The notes beneath the pieces were generated by a model that was not told the origin of the DNA, searched no databases, and saw nothing but the letters and a program-made list of their open reading frames with translations. Made by a program: the position numbers and the translations under genes. Of a stretch of 64,000 nucleotides of DNA, positions 15,043 to 26,059 are shown piece by piece (within the stretch, counting starts at the first letter, position 1; each line of letters starts with the position of its first letter). Source of the stretch: Chloroflexota bacterium (GTDB lineage Bacteria > Chloroflexota > Anaerolineae > Anaerolineales > UBA11579); assembly GCA_009391835.1 (NCBI GenBank), contig QWJF01000006.1, positions 1 to 64,000 of the forward strand, read 5' to 3'.

Positions 15043-15867
15043 TCACCAAGCGGTCCAGCCCCCATCCACAACGAGGTTGGCGCCGGTCATGTAGCTGGAG
15101 GCATCCGAGGCGAGAAAGAGCAGCGCGCCATTCATCTCGTGCGGCTGGGCCATACGACCCAACACGGCGCGGGCCGAATAGGCTTCAATGAATTCGGCAT
15201 CCTGCGTGTTTTGCACGCCGCCAGGCGTGAGAGCATTTACCCGAATGCTGCGATCTCCATAGGTGGTGGCCAGGTATTTGGTGAGCCCGAGGATGCCAGC
15301 CTTGGTCACCGTGTAATCCACGGGCTTGTAGGAGGGCGGCTGGCCTTTACGCTGATAAATGCGTTGGTCCGGGCCACCAAGGCCGTAGGTGGAGCAAAGG
15401 TTAATGATCACGCCGCCACCCACTTTGAGCATATGGCGCACGGCCGCCTGTGAGCAGAGGAAGGCGCCGTTCAGATTAACATCCAGAGCGGCCTGCCAAT
15501 CCGCGAAATCGTAGTTCTCGAAGGCACTGCTACGTTTGTCCTTCTGGGCAGCATCAAACTTGGGATCGAGGGCGGCGCTATTGACGAGGATATCGAAGCC
15601 GCCAAAAGCCTTAAGAGCCGCAGCAGCCATCTGATCTACGGATTCCGGTTGGGTGATATCGGTGGGCTGAGCCAGCGCGCGGCCGCCATCGGCCGAAATC
15701 TCTTCAGCCACCTTGCCTGCAGCTTCGGCATTGACATCAACAACCAGCACGGCCGCGCCAGCTCCTGAGAGCGAAGCGCAGAACTGGCGCCCCAATTGGC
15801 CCCCGCCGCCGGTTACAACGGCGGTGCGTCCGCTCAGATCAAAGGATTGGGCCAGCTCGGCTTTCAA
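15043..15867 (-). CDS. SDR oxidoreductase, PtmA-like
   Basis: The 274-residue classical short-chain dehydrogenase has the cofactor motif TGGGGQLG at 19-26, NSAA at 96-99, S159 and YTVTK at 185-189, so the catalytic set is complete. The segments ALDPKFD, STYGLGGPDQR and the C-terminal DGGWTAW are those I associate with PtmA, the oxidoreductase of the Campylobacter flagellin-glycan (legionaminate-type) locus. The only good start is TTG 15867, with AAGGA seven bases before it. It lies between the PAPS synthetase and CMP-nonulosonate genes, supporting a role in nonulosonate precursor synthesis. The reaction is not certain. Confidence 0.87.
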   Translation of the reverse strand: MKAELAQSFDLSGRTAVVTGGGGQLGRQFCASLSGAGAAVLVVDVNAEAAGKVAEEISADGGRALAQPTDITQPESVDQMAAAALKAFGGFDILVNSAALDPKFDAAQKDKRSSAFENYDFADWQAALDVNLNGAFLCSQAAVRHMLKVGGGVIINLCSTYGLGGPDQRIYQRKGQPPSYKPVDYTVTKAGILGLTKYLATTYGDRSIRVNALTPGGVQNTQDAEFIEAYSARAVLGRMAQPHEMNGALLFLASDASSYMTGANLVVDGGWTAW

Positions 15868-15881
15868 ATCAGTCCTTACGG

Positions 15882-17737
<1,856 letters not shown>

Positions 17738-17764
17738 AAAAACAGCCTGCTCAAGAGCAGGCTG
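17738..17764 (-). terminator. Intrinsic terminator after the Gfo/Idh gene
   Basis: On the minus strand the sequence folds as CAGCCTGCTC / GAGCAGGCTG (17743-17752 with 17755-17764) around a tight loop and is followed by TTTTT. It ends the operon that runs from the PseB-type gene to the Gfo/Idh oxidoreductase. The 68 bases between it and that gene hold nothing else I recognise. Confidence 0.88.
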
Positions 17765-17832
17765 CGAGTGCAACGTGGCGCTCATAATACCACGCTGACA
17801 TTGCAATTGGGCCTGCCCGTATTAATAACGAA

Positions 17833-18825
17833 CTAGAAATCAATACGCAATCCTGACGCTGCCGAATCGTGAACCGCGAGCGCAATTTCGAGGGCGCGGC
17901 GCCCATCTTCCAACGTGGTGAGAGGGTCTGACTTACCGGTAACCATGTCCAAAAAGTGGCTGGTTTGGGCCAAAAACATCTGATTGCGCTCATAATCACG
18001 AGCCGGTGGTATCTCTTCTTTTTGGCCGGTGGCATTGTCATACAACTTTACGTAGCCGGTAGTATCGTCCCACTGGATATAGCCGTCGGTGCAAAGAATT
18101 TCCAGCCAGTGTGCCTTGGGGCGCTGGAGGTAATCAAGCTGCACGGTGCCGGTGACCCCGCCTGCGAAGGCCAGACGGGCCTCAGCCTGCTCCTCAACTT
18201 CAATTTCGAGAATGCCGCGGTTGTGCGTGAAGCCGTGCACGCTGCGCACCTCCCCCAGCAACCAGCGCAGATAATCAAAGGGGTGGCACAGGGTGAGAAC
18301 CACGCCTCCGCCCAAATCGTTGCGGGCACTATAGCTCTTGCGGTAGTCCTCCCAGGGATGCCAATCAGGGAGATATTCGCCCCAATGAACACGGGCAATG
18401 AGTGGCGCACCGAGAGCGCCGGAAGTGAGGCGCTCTTTGGCTAATCGAAGGCCGGGGTTGAAGCGGAACTGAAAGCCCATCAAAAACTTGCCGCCACCTT
18501 CGGCAAGCGCCTGCTGCAATTCGTCCATCTGATCAAGGCTTTGGGCAATGGGTTTTTCAACCAGCAGGTGCGCACCAGCGCGGGCAGCGGGGATGGCGAC
18601 ATCCATATGTAGGGCCGTAGGGTTGGCCGCGATGACAGCATCGGGTTGATGGGCGAGGGCAGCCTCTAGATCAGTTTCGACAATGAAACCTTCCAGATCC
18701 CTTTCTTGCTCCGGGAGACGGCTTTTTCCCGAACGATAGAAGAGGATATCGTGCTGGTCGAGGGACTTCAGATTTTGAAAGTGGCGGCGGCCGATGGAGC
18801 CAAAGCCGGCGATAAGAAATTTCAT
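17833..18825 (-). CDS. Gfo/Idh/MocA-family NAD(P)-dependent sugar oxidoreductase
   Basis: The 330-residue protein has an N-terminal Rossmann domain with GFGSIG at 7-12 and the family EKP motif at 90-92, then a C-terminal Gfo/Idh fold. Members oxidise or reduce nucleotide sugars or related compounds. Similar proteins occur in nonulosonate clusters such as ptm loci. It lies 4 bases after a sulfotransferase gene and is the last gene of its operon. The substrate cannot be assigned from sequence. Confidence 0.9.
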   Translation of the reverse strand: MKFLIAGFGSIGRRHFQNLKSLDQHDILFYRSGKSRLPEQERDLEGFIVETDLEAALAHQPDAVIAANPTALHMDVAIPAARAGAHLLVEKPIAQSLDQMDELQQALAEGGGKFLMGFQFRFNPGLRLAKERLTSGALGAPLIARVHWGEYLPDWHPWEDYRKSYSARNDLGGGVVLTLCHPFDYLRWLLGEVRSVHGFTHNRGILEIEVEEQAEARLAFAGGVTGTVQLDYLQRPKAHWLEILCTDGYIQWDDTTGYVKLYDNATGQKEEIPPARDYERNQMFLAQTSHFLDMVTGKSDPLTTLEDGRRALEIALAVHDSAASGLRIDF

Positions 18826-18829
18826 TCAG

Positions 18830-19849
18830 CTACCAATCCAGGGACTCTTCGTAGCCCCAATCTATGAGAGTTTGGCCGGCGATCTGCTTGACCACAGTTT
18901 TATCGGACTGGGTAAAGAACTCGCGCCAAGAGCCAGTTTTGCCCTTTTCGAGGGCTTGGGCAAGCTCAGGGGCCTTCTCTTGCTGCCAATCGGCATCCGG
19001 GTTGCTCTGCATTTCGGCGAGCACCTTCTCTTCCATTGTGCTGGGTTCAGCATCCAGCATACGCCAGATGCGGGCGACCATCTCGAAGGGGCGAGCGAGC
19101 AAATCTTCGTAGCGTAGCGCGTAGTAGCGGTCGGCGAAGAGCTGGCGGCCAAGGGCGTGCGTATCGGTAACGTTGTCTACCCAACTGTGGGCCATACGTT
19201 TGAGTGCGGCGGGGGTGTAGAGTGAGCGCTTGCCAGCCAGATAAGGAGCGGGGTCGTGGGCAAAATCATCGCGGATGCGCAGATCGGCGCGCTTGAGGAA
19301 CTGAGGGCCATCAATGAAATTCTGGAAACGGTGCGAGATGAGGGCATCGCGCCCATCGCGGACAATATAGATGAGGAAGGCGTCCGGATAGAGACAGACG
19401 AGTTCTTCGACGGCTTGACCGCCAAGAATCACATTGGGGCTTTTATCGCCGACGATGGTTTTGCCCTCGCGGGCAGCATCGCGCTCCAGGATGTAATCGC
19501 TCATGGCGCGCAGCGCAACGGGGGAGAGATCGCGGCCGCGATTCCAGCGATTGCTGCGGCGGTTGAGCCAATCCTCAAAACGTTGCTCGGCGAGCAGGCC
19601 GCTGAGTAAGGGCGGACGGGTGAAGAAATGGGCCTGCCAGTTGCAGTGCACGTCCGGATGCAGGCGGATAAGGCGGGCAAGCAGCGTGGTGCCAGAGCGG
19701 GCGTGGCCGAAGATGAAGAACTTGGGCATGGGGAAGAAACGTTGGGCTTCGGCGACCTCGTCCGGGGCGATGGCGGGAATTTCGCGTAGTCCGTGGGGTT
19801 GGGCGCGGCCGGTGAGCAGCAGGCGCAAGGCGCTAGTGAGGCGGTTCAT
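18830..19849 (-). CDS. Sulfotransferase family protein
   Basis: The protein is 339 residues from the ATG at 19849, which overlaps the previous stop as ATGA. It carries HARSGTTLL at 49-57 (5'-phosphosulfate loop), GDKSP at 134-138 and VRDGRDALIS at 163-172 (3'-phosphate site). This places it in the PAPS sulfotransferase superfamily but in a different branch from the 2.9-4.6 kb pair. No signal peptide is seen. Its neighbours are a capsule-type transferase and a Gfo/Idh oxidoreductase. It probably sulfates a sugar of the glycan. Confidence 0.9.
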   Translation of the reverse strand: MNRLTSALRLLLTGRAQPHGLREIPAIAPDEVAEAQRFFPMPKFFIFGHARSGTTLLARLIRLHPDVHCNWQAHFFTRPPLLSGLLAEQRFEDWLNRRSNRWNRGRDLSPVALRAMSDYILERDAAREGKTIVGDKSPNVILGGQAVEELVCLYPDAFLIYIVRDGRDALISHRFQNFIDGPQFLKRADLRIRDDFAHDPAPYLAGKRSLYTPAALKRMAHSWVDNVTDTHALGRQLFADRYYALRYEDLLARPFEMVARIWRMLDAEPSTMEEKVLAEMQSNPDADWQQEKAPELAQALEKGKTGSWREFFTQSDKTVVKQIAGQTLIDWGYEESLDW

Positions 19850-21288
19850 TGGGCGTGCTTTCCGATGCGGGAGAGCAGATATTCGCCCGTGCGGCGACCG
19901 GCACTGCCATCTGTGTAAGTGCATTCGCGAGCGATAAAGGCCTGGCGCTTGCTCATTTGAGCCTCTGGATTTTCGAGGTAGTAATTGAGGGCGGCGCGCA
20001 GTTCGTCTGGGGTGAGGGCCACGCGGCCAGCCCCGGATTGGCGAAAACGCTGGTGGGTGGGCCAGCGGCCAATGGCGGAGAGGGGCAAGGTGAGATTGTT
20101 GGGCCAGCCCTCCTCGGAATCAATGCAGGCGGCGACCACCGGACGGTTGTGGACGGATGCTTCGACCACCATCGTGGAGTAGACGGTGACGAAAACATCC
20201 GAAAGGGCCAGCATTGAAGCTTTCTCGGGCATATCTTCGCCGGAATAATAACCCAGGGAGCCGCCGAGGGGCACGGGTTCGACAACGTGGACGTGGGGAT
20301 GTTTGGCTGCCAAAGCCTGAATCTGTTCGCGCTCGCTGGCAAAGCGGGCCACGTCGGCAAAATGGTTAGGGTGCAGGCGGACAAGCAATTGGGCAGGCCG
20401 GGCAAGTTGATCAGCAGAGATCAGTTCAACGAGGGCCTCAATGTTCTGAATGTTGGGCGAATAGGTAATGAAACTGCTGGCGTAGGCAATCAGGGCAAGC
20501 TTGGGATCCAGGCCGTGGTGCTTGAAATAGTCGGCACGGGTTAATTGCCAGCGGTGCTCGAAATAACCATCGTAGGAGGGGATGCCAGCGATGTTGACTT
20601 GCTCAGATCGCCAATCGTCGCCACGAACCAGCTCATCTTTTTGGATATCCGACCAGCAGGTGATCCAATCCATATCGGCGCCGGGCAGGCTGTAGCTGCT
20701 GGGATTGTCCCAGCCGACAATGACGGAGGCGGTGGGGATGCCGCGAGCGGCCGCCTCGCGCAGCAGGTAGCGATCCAGGCGCCAACCCGGCGTGCTGGCG
20801 ATGACCAGTTCGGGCTGGTAGTGTTCGAAGAGATCCGAGTAGATGCTGGGGGTGAAGCGGCGCTGCAGGCGGGCAAGCAGGCGGCGAAGGAGCCGCGAGC
20901 GACGGATGATCCAGACGAGGACATTGATGAAGACAAGCAGGAAGCGGCGGCGGGGGCCAGCGTCCTCCTTGACCAGCAGCAGATTGCTATCCACGGCTTC
21001 GAGATTGATGCGGGCGGAGGGCGCCGCGCGGCGCAGATAGTCCAGCCACCATTGAGCGCTGGTGGCATGGGAGCTAAAGTAAGCCTGCGCCTGATCGAGG
21101 CGCAAGCCCTCAATGACGAGACCATCCCGGCCAAAGCGTTCGCGAATGCGCTCGGTGAGGGCATCGTCGGTGAGCAGCACGACTTCGACGCCCCCCGCAA
21201 TCAAGGTGTCGACCACATCACTTTGCAGGAAGTAGACAATGGCGAGGCCGTGATCGGCGCTGATGAAGACGCGGCGAGGATCAGTCAT
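19846..21288 (-). CDS. GT-B-like surface-carbohydrate transferase
   Basis: The 480-residue protein, from the ATG at 21288, resembles capsule and CDP-glycerol-type GT-B proteins. Its C-terminal half has VRLHPNHFADVARF and, later, VYSTMVVEASVHNRPVV, the usual donor-binding pattern. One strongly hydrophobic stretch (FLLVFINVLVWII near residue 117) followed by a very basic region may attach it to the membrane. The start overlaps the end of the GT2 gene by 8 bases and there is no good ribosome-binding site, consistent with coupled translation. Donor and acceptor are unknown. Confidence 0.72.
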   Translation of the reverse strand: MTDPRRVFISADHGLAIVYFLQSDVVDTLIAGGVEVVLLTDDALTERIRERFGRDGLVIEGLRLDQAQAYFSSHATSAQWWLDYLRRAAPSARINLEAVDSNLLLVKEDAGPRRRFLLVFINVLVWIIRRSRLLRRLLARLQRRFTPSIYSDLFEHYQPELVIASTPGWRLDRYLLREAAARGIPTASVIVGWDNPSSYSLPGADMDWITCWSDIQKDELVRGDDWRSEQVNIAGIPSYDGYFEHRWQLTRADYFKHHGLDPKLALIAYASSFITYSPNIQNIEALVELISADQLARPAQLLVRLHPNHFADVARFASEREQIQALAAKHPHVHVVEPVPLGGSLGYYSGEDMPEKASMLALSDVFVTVYSTMVVEASVHNRPVVAACIDSEEGWPNNLTLPLSAIGRWPTHQRFRQSGAGRVALTPDELRAALNYYLENPEAQMSKRQAFIARECTYTDGSAGRRTGEYLLSRIGKHAQ

Positions 21289-22216
21289 TGCGGTAAAGGA
21301 GGGTAAAGATGCGGTCATAGATCCATTGCAGTAGCTTGCGTAATGGGCCGCGCAGGCGGCGGACACGGCGCGGCTTGGCTGGAGAAAGGCTCCCATCGGG
21401 TAGCGTGTTGCCCATATGCTCGACGTAGCACTCAGGCGTGCTGAGGCGCAGATAGCCTTTGGAGTTAATCAATTCGTCCAGTAGGCGGACGCGGCCCATC
21501 GGGCGCTCGGCGGGGATAGGCAAGATGGCTTCGAGGGCGGCTTTGGGGGCCGCAAATTGAAAGTGCGCTGCGCCGATAAAATAGCGCGCTTTGCCCTTGC
21601 TGATCTGGATGGTAGGGTTGAAGTCGTAGAAAGCGCGGGCGGTGGGTTCATCGTCGCCCAGGGTGCGAGCGTGACGCCAGAATTCCTGCCAGGTAATCAG
21701 CGGGCCGCGTTCCAGCTTGACATTCTTTTGGGCGTTGGCCCAATCAATCGTGGCGCTGGAAAATTTCTCGGGGGTCAGAATGGGTAGCCCGGAAACCATG
21801 CCTGCCTGCGGGAAAGCTTTGAGCGCGGCCAAATGGGCTGGCAGCCAACCGGGGTGGAAGAACACGTCACTATCGGCGTAGACCACCACGTTGCCAGGCG
21901 CGGCGGCCAAGGCGATGTTCCAGGCGCCGGCTTTACCGAAATTACGTTCGGAGAGCGTGAGGTATTGGATGCGGCCGGCGGCCTGTTCCTCCAGCAAGTA
22001 AGCGCGCACCTCTGCGCAGGAGCCATTGTCGAAAAGCATCAGATCGTAATCGCCATCCGTGTTGGCGGCGATGCTGCCCAGGCAGCGCTTGAGAATTTCA
22101 AGGCTTTGGGCGTAGTAGCCCGCCAGGAAGGGGATGTAGCTGATGACTACCACGGTAACCGGGGCAGGCGGCGCGATGCTTTCCACTGATTTAACAGGAT
22201 TCTGACCGACGCGCAT
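21281..22216 (-). CDS. Family 2 glycosyltransferase
   Basis: The 311-residue GT-A enzyme has the nucleotide-binding strand TVVVISYIPF near residue 21, FDNGSC at 62-67 and the metal-binding DSD motif in YADSDVFF (D115, D117). A proline-rich N-terminal extension precedes the catalytic domain, and the C-terminus is very basic (RRVRRLRGPLRK), possibly for membrane association. It shares ATGA with the upstream gene. The sugar donor is not predictable. Confidence 0.9.
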   Translation of the reverse strand: MRVGQNPVKSVESIAPPAPVTVVVISYIPFLAGYYAQSLEILKRCLGSIAANTDGDYDLMLFDNGSCAEVRAYLLEEQAAGRIQYLTLSERNFGKAGAWNIALAAAPGNVVVYADSDVFFHPGWLPAHLAALKAFPQAGMVSGLPILTPEKFSSATIDWANAQKNVKLERGPLITWQEFWRHARTLGDDEPTARAFYDFNPTIQISKGKARYFIGAAHFQFAAPKAALEAILPIPAERPMGRVRLLDELINSKGYLRLSTPECYVEHMGNTLPDGSLSPAKPRRVRRLRGPLRKLLQWIYDRIFTLLYRND

Positions 22217-23124
22217 CAGCTCTCCTCTACTCTTAGCAAGTGGCGACGCAGGCGGCGCAAGCGGCGCAAAAGTGCCCAGCGCCAGCCTGTGCCAGCACGC
22301 TCATCGGGTTGCAGCCAACGTTCGACCCGGCGAACACTGCGTGCCAAATTTGGGCGCTTGGCACGCATTTTCCCGGCGCGCAGCTCCAGATTGACGTCCA
22401 ATAGCGTGTAAATATGGCGCATCCCACCAGCCAGGCGGGTATTCTCATCAGTTTCGGCGACGCGATAATGGGCGCGGCCCTGGGGCAAATGAGCGTAGTC
22501 ATGGGTCTGGTGAATGATGGGTAGGGCAGACGTGGCATCCACAGCCAGCCAGGGTTGGGTGACGGCTTCGTGAATCATCCAGTTGTCCCAACCGGCGCGG
22601 CCAATGGCGAAATCGGGGACGCGGTTATAAAGGTGGCGTGGGAAGATGAAATAATCGCTACCGCCCTGGGGGTGTAGGAGTCCGGCACGCTGGATTTCGG
22701 CTTGCAGTTGACCCACCCAATTGCCGTTGAAATCAAGCGAGTCCTTGACCTGTAGATCGTAGCGCTGGCCCATCAGCACGAATTGCTCAGCTTGGCCGCG
22801 GACTTGCTCCAGGACGGGCAGCGTTTCGGGCAGCAGGATGATATCGGCGTTCACAACCGCGAGCACAGGCGCCTCGCTGGAGGCTCGGGCGGCTGCAAGC
22901 ATGGCGCTGACCAACGGCGTGCCCTGCGCATTGCGGGCCACATCTTTAATATGCTGGACACCAAGTTCTTTGGCGGCTTTGGCTATCCCCGGTTCGTCGC
23001 CCTGCAACCACACCTCAACCTGATCGCCGAGAGCGGCCCAGGAGTGGATGGCGTTGCGCTGAATGGTGTTGATGTGCGCATCCGTGAAAGGCTTGGGGGC
23101 AGTGAAAATGGCAAGGGTGCTCAT
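22216..23124 (-). CDS. Putative GT-A-type glycosyltransferase, family unassigned
   Basis: This 302-residue protein begins with a short strand (LAIFTAPKPF) and has VVNADIILLPE near residues 90-100, a DXD-like NAD motif of nucleotide-sugar-binding proteins. The middle (GGSDYFIFPRHLY, RAGWDNWMIHEA) looks like an acceptor-binding and catalytic region. The C-terminus is strongly basic (RRLRRLRRHLLR). I do not recognise a named family, but the pattern and neighbourhood between GT2 and SpsF-like genes favour a glycosyltransferase. It overlaps its upstream neighbour by ATGA. Confidence 0.65.
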   Translation of the reverse strand: MSTLAIFTAPKPFTDAHINTIQRNAIHSWAALGDQVEVWLQGDEPGIAKAAKELGVQHIKDVARNAQGTPLVSAMLAAARASSEAPVLAVVNADIILLPETLPVLEQVRGQAEQFVLMGQRYDLQVKDSLDFNGNWVGQLQAEIQRAGLLHPQGGSDYFIFPRHLYNRVPDFAIGRAGWDNWMIHEAVTQPWLAVDATSALPIIHQTHDYAHLPQGRAHYRVAETDENTRLAGGMRHIYTLLDVNLELRAGKMRAKRPNLARSVRRVERWLQPDERAGTGWRWALLRRLRRLRRHLLRVEES

Positions 23125-23882
23125 CGGCGCTCATCCACCTCGCGGTAGCCGCGGTGCTGTACGTCGGCATTGATCTCGGCAAGCCGGGGATTGGCCTCAA
23201 CCAGGGCAAGCACCTGCTGCCAGGTGAAATCGTCGCCTTTGAAAGCAGAGACCAACTCCTGCAGCAGTTCCAGATCCTCAGCAGTATCCAGCGTCCAGCG
23301 GTGCTGGCCCAAATCGGGCTCGTGGCGGATGTGCAGGATGTTGAAGCGCTCGGGGTGCTCATAGAAGTAGGGCATCACATGTTCGCGCTCGTGAGGCTGC
23401 TGGGCTTCCTTCCAAGCAGTTTCAAGCGCGGCGAAGGTGCAGAATTCCGCGTCCAAACCAATGGGGATTGTGCGCTCTCCCGGCAGGCGATTGGCGGCAA
23501 AATCCAGCAGCGGATCGGCGCTAAGGAAAGCAGCCAAATTGGCATCCAGCATACCAGGGTCAATCAAGGGGCAATCGCCTGTGAGGCGCACGATGACATC
23601 CGCATTGGCCTCACGGGCCGCCTGATAGTAGCGATCGAGCACGTCGTGCATTGAGCCGCGGGTGTAGGGGTAGCCGTGTGTTTCGCAGAATTCGGAGATA
23701 GCGTCGTCTTCCGGGCTGACCGTGGTAGCAACCAGCACCTGGTGGATGCGCTCAGCGCGACCAGCGCGGCGCAGGACCCAATCCAGCACCGGGCGACCGC
23801 CCAGATTCGCCAGCACCTTGCCGGGCAAGCGACTGGAGCTCATGCGGGCCTGCACGATGGCGACGACGCGCGGCTCAGGCAT
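23121..23882 (-). CDS. spsF: SpsF-like cytidylyltransferase family protein
   Basis: The protein is 253 residues from the ATG at 23882; the frame continues upstream but only as a shadow of the GT4 gene. It has the nucleotide loop QARMSSSRLPGKVL at 11-24 and RLTGDCPLIDP at 99-109, typical of the SpsF branch of the acylneuraminate cytidylyltransferase superfamily. Such proteins accompany NeuB-like genes in spore-coat and flagellin-glycan loci, but their exact reaction is not settled. Here it lies two genes downstream of an unfused NeuB. It may activate the product of that NeuB. Confidence 0.88.
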   Translation of the reverse strand: MPEPRVVAIVQARMSSSRLPGKVLANLGGRPVLDWVLRRAGRAERIHQVLVATTVSPEDDAISEFCETHGYPYTRGSMHDVLDRYYQAAREANADVIVRLTGDCPLIDPGMLDANLAAFLSADPLLDFAANRLPGERTIPIGLDAEFCTFAALETAWKEAQQPHEREHVMPYFYEHPERFNILHIRHEPDLGQHRWTLDTAEDLELLQELVSAFKGDDFTWQQVLALVEANPRLAEINADVQHRGYREVDERR

Positions 23883-24987
23883 GCAGCCTGGCCAGTTCGT
23901 AAGCACGTTGGATGCCCAGCTTGTTCTGCTGCCAATCGGCGCGCTCTTCGGCGCGGGCGCGCGCAGTGTGGCGCATTGCGGAGAAGTCGGTTTCTTCCTG
24001 CGCGGCATGCAGGATGGCCGCGGCCAGCGCATCGGCGTCGTCTACCGGGAAGAGCCAACCTTGTGCACCGGGTTCAATCCATTCACGGTTGCCGGGAATA
24101 TCGGATACCAGCGCGGGTAGGCCGCTGGCCAGCGCCTCCATCAGCGAGACGGATGAGCCATCGCTGTGGCTGGCGCTGAGGTAAAGGTCGGCAGCCTGGT
24201 AGTAAGCCGGGAGTTCAGATTGGGACACCTGGCCTGCGAAATGGACACGATCCAGCACCCTACCCTGCTCGAAAACGGATTTAGTTTCCTGTTCCAGCGA
24301 TCCGTTACCCAACAGGAGCAGGCGCAGACCCTCGTGCTGCTGGGCGGCGCGGACAAAGCTCTGTGCCAGCGCTAAGACACCGTAAAGCGGCTCCCAGGCA
24401 CGCGTGTGCAGCATAACGAAGGCATTTTCCCAGCCGAGCCGCTCGCGCAGCGGGCTGGTTTCTTCCAAGGGCGAGAACTTTTCCAAATCCACACCCCAGG
24501 CAAAACGCACGACCGAGGTACGCGGAAAATCGAATTGGGCTGCGGCGTCTTCGACCGCCATGCAATCGGCCATCAAGGCATCCGCTTGGCCCAGCGCAAA
24601 GCGGATATTGCTTGCGGCACGCGTGCTTTGCTGGGCTTCCCGCAAAATATCAGAGCCCCAGGACATAAGCGCCAGCGGATGAAAGCCGGCGCGGGCAGCC
24701 AGCGCGCCGCAGGTGTGCAGCGGGCCGGCGTGAATCAGATCGGGCTGCAAATGCTGGATCACGCGGCGCAGGCTCCGGACCAAATGTGGGGCACGCGACC
24801 AGGCGAAAGGGCCTTGCCCGCCATCCCATTCGATCTCGATGGCGCCCTCCGGAAAATGTCGTTCCTCCAGCCGCGGGCCGCGCTGCTCAAGGCGCAGAAA
24901 ATGAGCCTCATGCCCAGCTTCAACAATGGCTGCCAAAAAACGATGATCGTGCGTGGCGTAATCACGGCTGAAGTACAGAACTTTCAT
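23875..24987 (-). CDS. Family 4 glycosyltransferase
   Basis: The 370-residue GT-B protein has the GT4 C-terminal signature: ASHSDGSSVSLMEALASGLPALVSDIPG, with the E-x7-E-type glutamate region near 290-300, preceded by LLLLGNGSLE. The N-terminus (MKVLYFSRDY) is a typical first Rossmann strand. It is cytosolic, retaining in mechanism by family. Its start shares ATGA with the NeuB gene, so the enzyme may transfer a sugar made by that module. Confidence 0.92.
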   Translation of the reverse strand: MKVLYFSRDYATHDHRFLAAIVEAGHEAHFLRLEQRGPRLEERHFPEGAIEIEWDGGQGPFAWSRAPHLVRSLRRVIQHLQPDLIHAGPLHTCGALAARAGFHPLALMSWGSDILREAQQSTRAASNIRFALGQADALMADCMAVEDAAAQFDFPRTSVVRFAWGVDLEKFSPLEETSPLRERLGWENAFVMLHTRAWEPLYGVLALAQSFVRAAQQHEGLRLLLLGNGSLEQETKSVFEQGRVLDRVHFAGQVSQSELPAYYQAADLYLSASHSDGSSVSLMEALASGLPALVSDIPGNREWIEPGAQGWLFPVDDADALAAAILHAAQEETDFSAMRHTARARAEERADWQQNKLGIQRAYELARLHA

Positions 24988-26048
24988 ACCAGATCAGTGG
25001 ATCGAATTTCCCTGCCAAAGGGCAAATCGGCGGCGGCTTTTTTGCCGAGCACGGTGGGCAAATCCCAGGCCATCAGCGCACCCGGGGTGGCCGGGCGCAG
25101 CACTTCGAGCATCTCCTCGGTGAATACCTCGCCGGCTTTGATGTCGCAGGCGGCGCGCAGACAGCTACGTTGGACAACGTAGGTTTCCTTCTCGTTGTCA
25201 GCGACCCTCTTTTCGGTGGAGCCCAGGGCGCGCTCGAGGATGCGGACCTCCTCCACCATGTGCGCCCAATTGTCCGGGTTCAATGCAAACTTGTGATCGG
25301 GACCCTCGCGCTCGTTGCTGTCTGTGAAGTGGCGCTCGATCACGCGGGCACCCAGGGCCACAGCGCCCACTACAGGCGCGGCGCTCTGGGTGTGATCGGA
25401 GAGGCCAAGGACCACATCCGGCCATTTCTGATGATAAGTCTTAAGCACATTGAGGTGCAGATGATCGTAGTTGCTTTCGGCGGCGGTGTAATTCGTGTTG
25501 CACTGCAGGAGGACGATTTGCTTGTTCACCGGCTGGACGAGATCCATTACTCGTTCGACATCAGCCATCTCGCTGTCGCCGGTGGCAATCAGGATTGGTT
25601 TGTTAAATTTGGCCATACGCAAAATGGCATCCGGCCAGGACATCAGTCCGGAGCCTGCCTTATAGGCGGGAATATAGGGATCGAGCATGTCAATGGCATC
25701 GTAATCGTAGGGCGAAGAGAAATAATGGATATCAAACTCGTCGCAGGCTTCTTTGAGCGTGGGGGTCCACTCGAAAGGAATGGAGGCATCATCGTAGACC
25801 TCATAGACACTCTTTTTCCAGGCGGCCTGGTGGGAGAGCTGTTCCCCCAGGGATTTGAAGCCATAATCAGAGACGATTTTGGGCGCGCTGAAATTCTGAA
25901 ATTTGGCGGCATCGGCGCCGGCCTGCTTGGCGAGGCGGATCAGCTCGATGGCACGCTGGAGATCGCCATCGTGGTTGGCAGCGATGTCGGCGATAAAGTA
26001 GGTGGGGTGCGTGAGTCCGACCTTTTGACCCTGAATCTCAATATCCAT
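24984..26048 (-). CDS. neuB: NeuB-family nonulosonate synthase (unfused)
   Basis: The 354-residue protein has ADIAANHDGD at 20-29 in the PEP-binding barrel, GLSDHTQS and ERHFTDSNEREGPDHKFAL in the active-site region, and a C-terminal SAF domain from about residue 290. The length is normal for NeuB, LegI or PseI. It differs clearly from the fused NeuB at 10.3-12.2 kb (for example, NHDGD instead of NHNG). It probably uses a different sugar. It sits after PseB-type and RmlD-like genes and before a GT4 and an SpsF-like gene. No PseC or PseG homologue is beside it, so pseudaminate cannot be claimed. Confidence 0.92.
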   Translation of the reverse strand: MDIEIQGQKVGLTHPTYFIADIAANHDGDLQRAIELIRLAKQAGADAAKFQNFSAPKIVSDYGFKSLGEQLSHQAAWKKSVYEVYDDASIPFEWTPTLKEACDEFDIHYFSSPYDYDAIDMLDPYIPAYKAGSGLMSWPDAILRMAKFNKPILIATGDSEMADVERVMDLVQPVNKQIVLLQCNTNYTAAESNYDHLHLNVLKTYHQKWPDVVLGLSDHTQSAAPVVGAVALGARVIERHFTDSNEREGPDHKFALNPDNWAHMVEEVRILERALGSTEKRVADNEKETYVVQRSCLRAACDIKAGEVFTEEMLEVLRPATPGALMAWDLPTVLGKKAAADLPFGREIRSTDLV

Positions 26049-26059
26049 CCTGGCTCCTT

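Noticed and set aside
24406-25182. 258-residue plus-strand open frame
   Set aside because: It is antisense to the GT4 and NeuB genes, crosses their junction and has no domain pattern.
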